Source of the DNA: Funneliformis mosseae
Lineage: Eukaryota; Glomeromycota; Glomeromycetes; Glomerales; Glomeraceae
NCBI GenBank assembly: GCA_910592005.1
Contig: CAJVPP010003724.1
Coordinates: 1-10,948, forward strand
Direction of reading: 5' to 3'
DNA: 10,948 nucleotides
The notes under the pieces were generated by a model that ran no database searches, was not told the DNA's origin, and saw only the letters and a program-made list of their open reading frames with translations. Positions within the stretch are counted from its first letter, which is position 1; each line of letters starts with the position of its first letter. Made by a program: the position numbers and the translations under genes. This document shows positions 8,326-10,948 of the stretch, one piece after another.

Positions 8326-9157
8326 AAAAGATTAAACAATTGTCAAATCTGAAAAATCACAATTCCCTTTTTTAAAAAATATTATGAGAAATAATAGTAA
8401 GTGTAGAATTCAACAACCATAAGTAATTTCGCCCGCTTTATTAATAAAATTTTTATTTAACATTATAGAATTAAAATTCATGATTTCGAAAAGAAATTTC
8501 CACTATTTTTTTTATGATTTAATAACGAGTTTTCTTATTTTATTAAAGTAAGAAAATATTTGGTGATGTTGCTACTAAAATACCATTTTAATGTTCATTA
8601 TTGCTGAAAAGTTTCTTTGTTGTCATGCTGCGCCACACTTTTTAATCAAATCTATCTTTTAGGATGTGTTTTAAATAAACTTTCTAAACATTTAATTTCA
8701 TTATTGTTTGATTCTAATTTTTAGATGAGGAATTATTGCATCATTGCATTATAATTACAATGAATGTTATTGAACGACACTTAACAAAAATTTTACTTGA
8801 TTATTTTTTTTATAAAATTGAAAAAAGTTTAAAATTTTAAAATGAAAATTAATTTATTCAATATATTTTGCATTACAGATAGTAAATTATTTATTATGCA
8901 TATTTTGTTATACTTTATATGTTCAAAAAATTGTAATTATAGAAGGTATGTTGTTTTTTATTCATTATATTTATTTTATAAAAAAAATGTTTTCGAATCT
9001 GTAATACTAAATTAGGCTTAGACCATTTGATGATCGTCATCACATCCAAATAAATACTGATAATTTTTTTTATTTTTTATATTCCAAATTTTGAACTAAA
9101 TCACTATCGCAGGTAAATTCTCATATATTGGTATAATGATATGCTTGTTGTAGTTAA
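8326..9157. other. AT-rich intergenic stretch, no gene seen
   Basis: Nothing coding was recognised on either strand. The only structure noted is a small hairpin, TTTTCTTA with TAAGAAAA, near 8531-8556. Confidence 0.5.
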
Positions 9158-9454
9158 TTTGACTCCTTTATTTCCGGAATTTATCTTAGTGAACGACGTC
9201 TCTTCTTTAAACTTAGGAAAATCACAACGTCTGTCTTCATTTTACACGTCGTCAAAGGAACCTTCGTAAGAGACTCAATGACAGCATATTGCGAGCTTGG
9301 AAGTTGAAAACAGTTAGTCCAACAACAAAGACAACTTTTAGCCTCTATTCATAGATACCTCGCTTACTTAGCTTTCGTAACCCTGATTACGACCTTTCCT
9401 TTTCAACTACCCGAACAAAACCGGGCTTATTCACTAACTTTGGAAAGAATTTAA
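9158..9454 (+). pseudogene. Unidentified coding-like patch, one in-frame TGA
   Basis: This stretch is richer in G and C than its surroundings. One plus frame is open from 9158 to 9454 apart from a TGA at 9305-9307. The part before the stop reads LFFKLRKITTSVFILHVVKG, then MTAYCELGS. The part after reads KQLVQQQRQLLASIHRYL, a likely amphipathic helix, followed by AYLAFVTLITTFPFQLPEQN. The minus strand also has a 55-codon open frame here (about 9191-9355, with SSQYAVIESLTKVPLTTCKM), so the coding strand is not certain. Neither version was recognised. The only in-frame ATG is at 9278. It may be a decayed gene fragment or exon, or part of a repeat. Confidence 0.3.
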
Positions 9455-9457
9455 TAA

Positions 9458-9539
9458 TATGGAAGGTTTGCTAATAGCGTTATAATCGAGTTATGGATCA
9501 TATGTTCGTAACTCGATTTTTTATAGCAAACCTTAGAAG
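9458..9539. mobile_element. Miniature inverted-repeat element, copy A (diverged ends)
   Basis: It starts TATGGAAGGTTTGCTAATA. The outer stem pairs AAGGTTTGCTAATA (9463-9476) with TTATAGCAAACCTT (9521-9534). A perfect 10-base inner stem, AATCGAGTTA (9484-9493) with TAACTCGATT (9509-9518), encloses the loop TGGATCATATGTTCG. It shares its arm and loop sequences with copies B and C. The right end has lost the expected CCTCCCATA. Confidence 0.75.
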
Positions 9540-9795
9540 AATAATTGATGTCTCCCATAGGAGTAGAAGGAATAAATGAAATAATCAACCTAGTAAAAAT
9601 GATGACGACGATAATCGTTCAGGTAATTTATTTTATTTTATCTTTTTATGTAAAAAAAAAATATATATTTTTATAATGAGAAATGGTGATAATTTGGATT
9701 TTATATTGTAAACACTCAGATTGTACTTGTCGTCATAAAAAAATAATGTCGTAAAGGTAATACTTATTTCGTATAAAGGACCTGTATAAAAGGTA

Positions 9796-9880
9796 TATGG
9801 GAGGTTTGCTATTAAAATCACTTTACGGACCATATTATTTACTATATTCATAACCCGATTTTAACAGCAAACCTCCCATA
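9796..9880. mobile_element. Miniature inverted-repeat element, copy B (complete, 85 bases)
   Basis: The 24-base arms (9796-9819 and 9857-9880) are reverse complements with a single mismatch. The ends read TATGGGAGG and CCTCCCATA. If the outermost TA is a target duplication, the repeat proper starts TGGGAGGTTTGC, which would suit a Tc1/mariner (Stowaway-like) origin; this is an inference. The loop contains a TTACGGACCATA segment shared with copies A and C. Open frames crossing it on the minus strand (9633-9851 and 9992-10186) both encode A-N-L-P-Y, an echo of this repeat and no sign of a gene. Confidence 0.8.
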
Positions 9881-10043
9881 CAAGAGGGAATGTCTGTTAT
9901 CCGTTATAAATATTTAAAAATATCTTTCACCTCTTCTTACATAAGACGAAATCATCACTTTAATCTTGATTTTTGAAAAGTTGTCGCCAAATCACATTAT
10001 GGTTCTCAAAAAAAAATAATCTTTAGATTTTAAATTATGAAAA

Positions 10044-10091
10044 TATGGGAGGTTTGCTATTAACGGATCATAACTATGTTCGTACATTTTT
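10044..10091. mobile_element. Miniature inverted-repeat element, copy C (truncated)
   Basis: The left arm TATGGGAGGTTTGCTATTA (10044-10062) is identical to copy B. It is followed by ACGGATCATAACTATGTTCG, a good match to the loops of A and B but lacking about nine arm bases. The right arm is missing: the sequence diverges after about 10087. Confidence 0.7.
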
Positions 10092-10100
10092 CGCTCGCTA

Positions 10101-10836
10101 TATATTGTAAATTTTTTTAATCTAATATTGTAATAAATTAATAAAAAAAATGGACATATAAAGAAAAAGCTGTTATAAACAATCAATCTTTCTTTTATAT
10201 ATCAAAAAATATTTTAGATTTATCATTCTACAGTATTTTTCTTTTAAGTTTATATATATGTTAGTGATTAAATATATTTTTTTTGATTCAATTTATAATT
10301 ATTTTTTTTAATTCTTCTATTTGAATTATCTAATTGAATTTTTTTCAATTTTTTAAATTTATATAAATCATTATTATTTGATTTTTTTATTTTATTAAAT
10401 TTAAAACATTTAACTTTATATATTTAAATTATTATGGTTATGGTTAGGATTAAAGTTATTTTTATTTTATAATCTTAAATTTTCTATTCAGTTTTTTATT
10501 TCATTTCTGATTTTTTTTAATTAATTTTTTAATACGGTATATTTATTTTTTTTTTTTTACAGTAATTTATTTAATTTTTAAAAAAAATTGACCCGCAAGG
10601 CTAAGCATTTTATTGGATGTTTGATATAATTTGTCATACAACGTATTCATTAATCATTTAATTAAATAAATTTTTTAATAAAACGGGCAAGGCAAAGAAT
10701 TAAACTGAACCTATGGTCAAATTAACGGTGGTTAATTTATTTATTTATTTTTTTTTATTTTATTTTTTTTAATATCACGAATTTTTTCTAAATTATGTTT
10801 TATTTTTAATTTTTTTTTTAATCTTCGTTTTATTTT

Positions 10837-10884
<48 letters not shown>

Positions 10885-10948
10885 CTTCTCTTTTTTTTTT
10901 AACTTCCTTCTTTTTTTTTATGTTTTTTTTTTTTTTTTTGTTTTTTTT
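10101..10948. repeat. T-rich low-complexity DNA ending in long T runs
   Basis: No coding frame was recognised. The stretch is dominated by T runs, the longest about 45 Ts (10840-10884), followed by CT-rich pieces and more T runs to the window end. Runs this long are liable to misassembly or length error. Two GC-containing islands stand out (10592-10607 and 10684-10697). The base composition mirrors, on the opposite strand, the A/G-rich core of the 3229-4249 element. Confidence 0.6.
10595..10697. repeat. Two GCAAGGCWAAG copies, possible subterminal repeats
   Basis: GCAAGGCTAAG (10595-10605) and GCAAGGCAAAG (10687-10697) are 92 bases apart in otherwise AT-only DNA, next to a T-rich tract. The layout resembles the subterminal repeats plus low-complexity core of the nested hAT-like element, so this may be one end of another such element running off the window. 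Confidence 0.35.

Noticed and set aside
9633..9851. 72-codon minus-strand open frame
   Set aside because: Its best segment is encoded by the arm of a miniature inverted-repeat element, and it has no recognisable domain.
9992..10186. 64-codon minus-strand open frame
   Set aside because: It runs through element copy C and shares A-N-L-P-Y with the previous frame only because of the repeat.
10435..10455. Telomere-like GGTTATGGTTAGG
   Set aside because: The units are irregular and occur only about twice, with no TTAGGG array.

Overview
This is a very AT-rich eukaryotic window with no intact protein-coding gene. It contains decayed genes, transposon debris and low-complexity DNA. Three protein families recognisable through their stops and frameshifts (a Q/W-rich family with an NIDDYHNIH motif, a hAT transposase, and a BTB-BACK protein) are ones I associate, from memory, with the large transposon-rich genomes of arbuscular mycorrhizal fungi (Glomeromycotina, Rhizophagus-like). 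That assignment is an inference from family resemblance and base composition. No rRNA, tRNA or CRISPR array was seen.

Layout. 1-1489 (minus strand): a decayed copy of the NIDDYHNIH family, cut by the left window edge. 2104-2583: an element with long imperfect terminal inverted repeats. 2591-2836: a 246-base fold-back element with a perfect 6-base target duplication, directly abutting the previous one. 3056 to about 6030 (minus strand): a hAT transposase pseudogene. It is split by a nested 1021-base element (3229-4249) with 8-base target duplications (AGATACTG), GAGTC-type palindromic subterminal arrays and an A/G-rich, C-poor core. 6031-6698: AT-rich spacer with small repeats. 6699-7927 (plus strand): a BTB-BACK pseudogene with many frame changes, followed by an unrecognised coding-like remnant at 8073-8325. 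9158-9454: a GC-richer coding-like patch, unidentified. 9458-10091: three copies of a new-looking miniature inverted-repeat element of about 80 bases. 10101-10948: T-rich DNA ending in long T runs.

How the parts relate. The two mobile-element-type pseudogenes keep their frames over long stretches. They are broken mainly where CAA, CAG, CGA or TGG codons would be expected, which fits C-to-T / G-to-A decay. The BTB pseudogene is instead broken mainly by small insertions and deletions. The window therefore appears to record two different modes of gene decay side by side, together with at least two layers of nested insertion.
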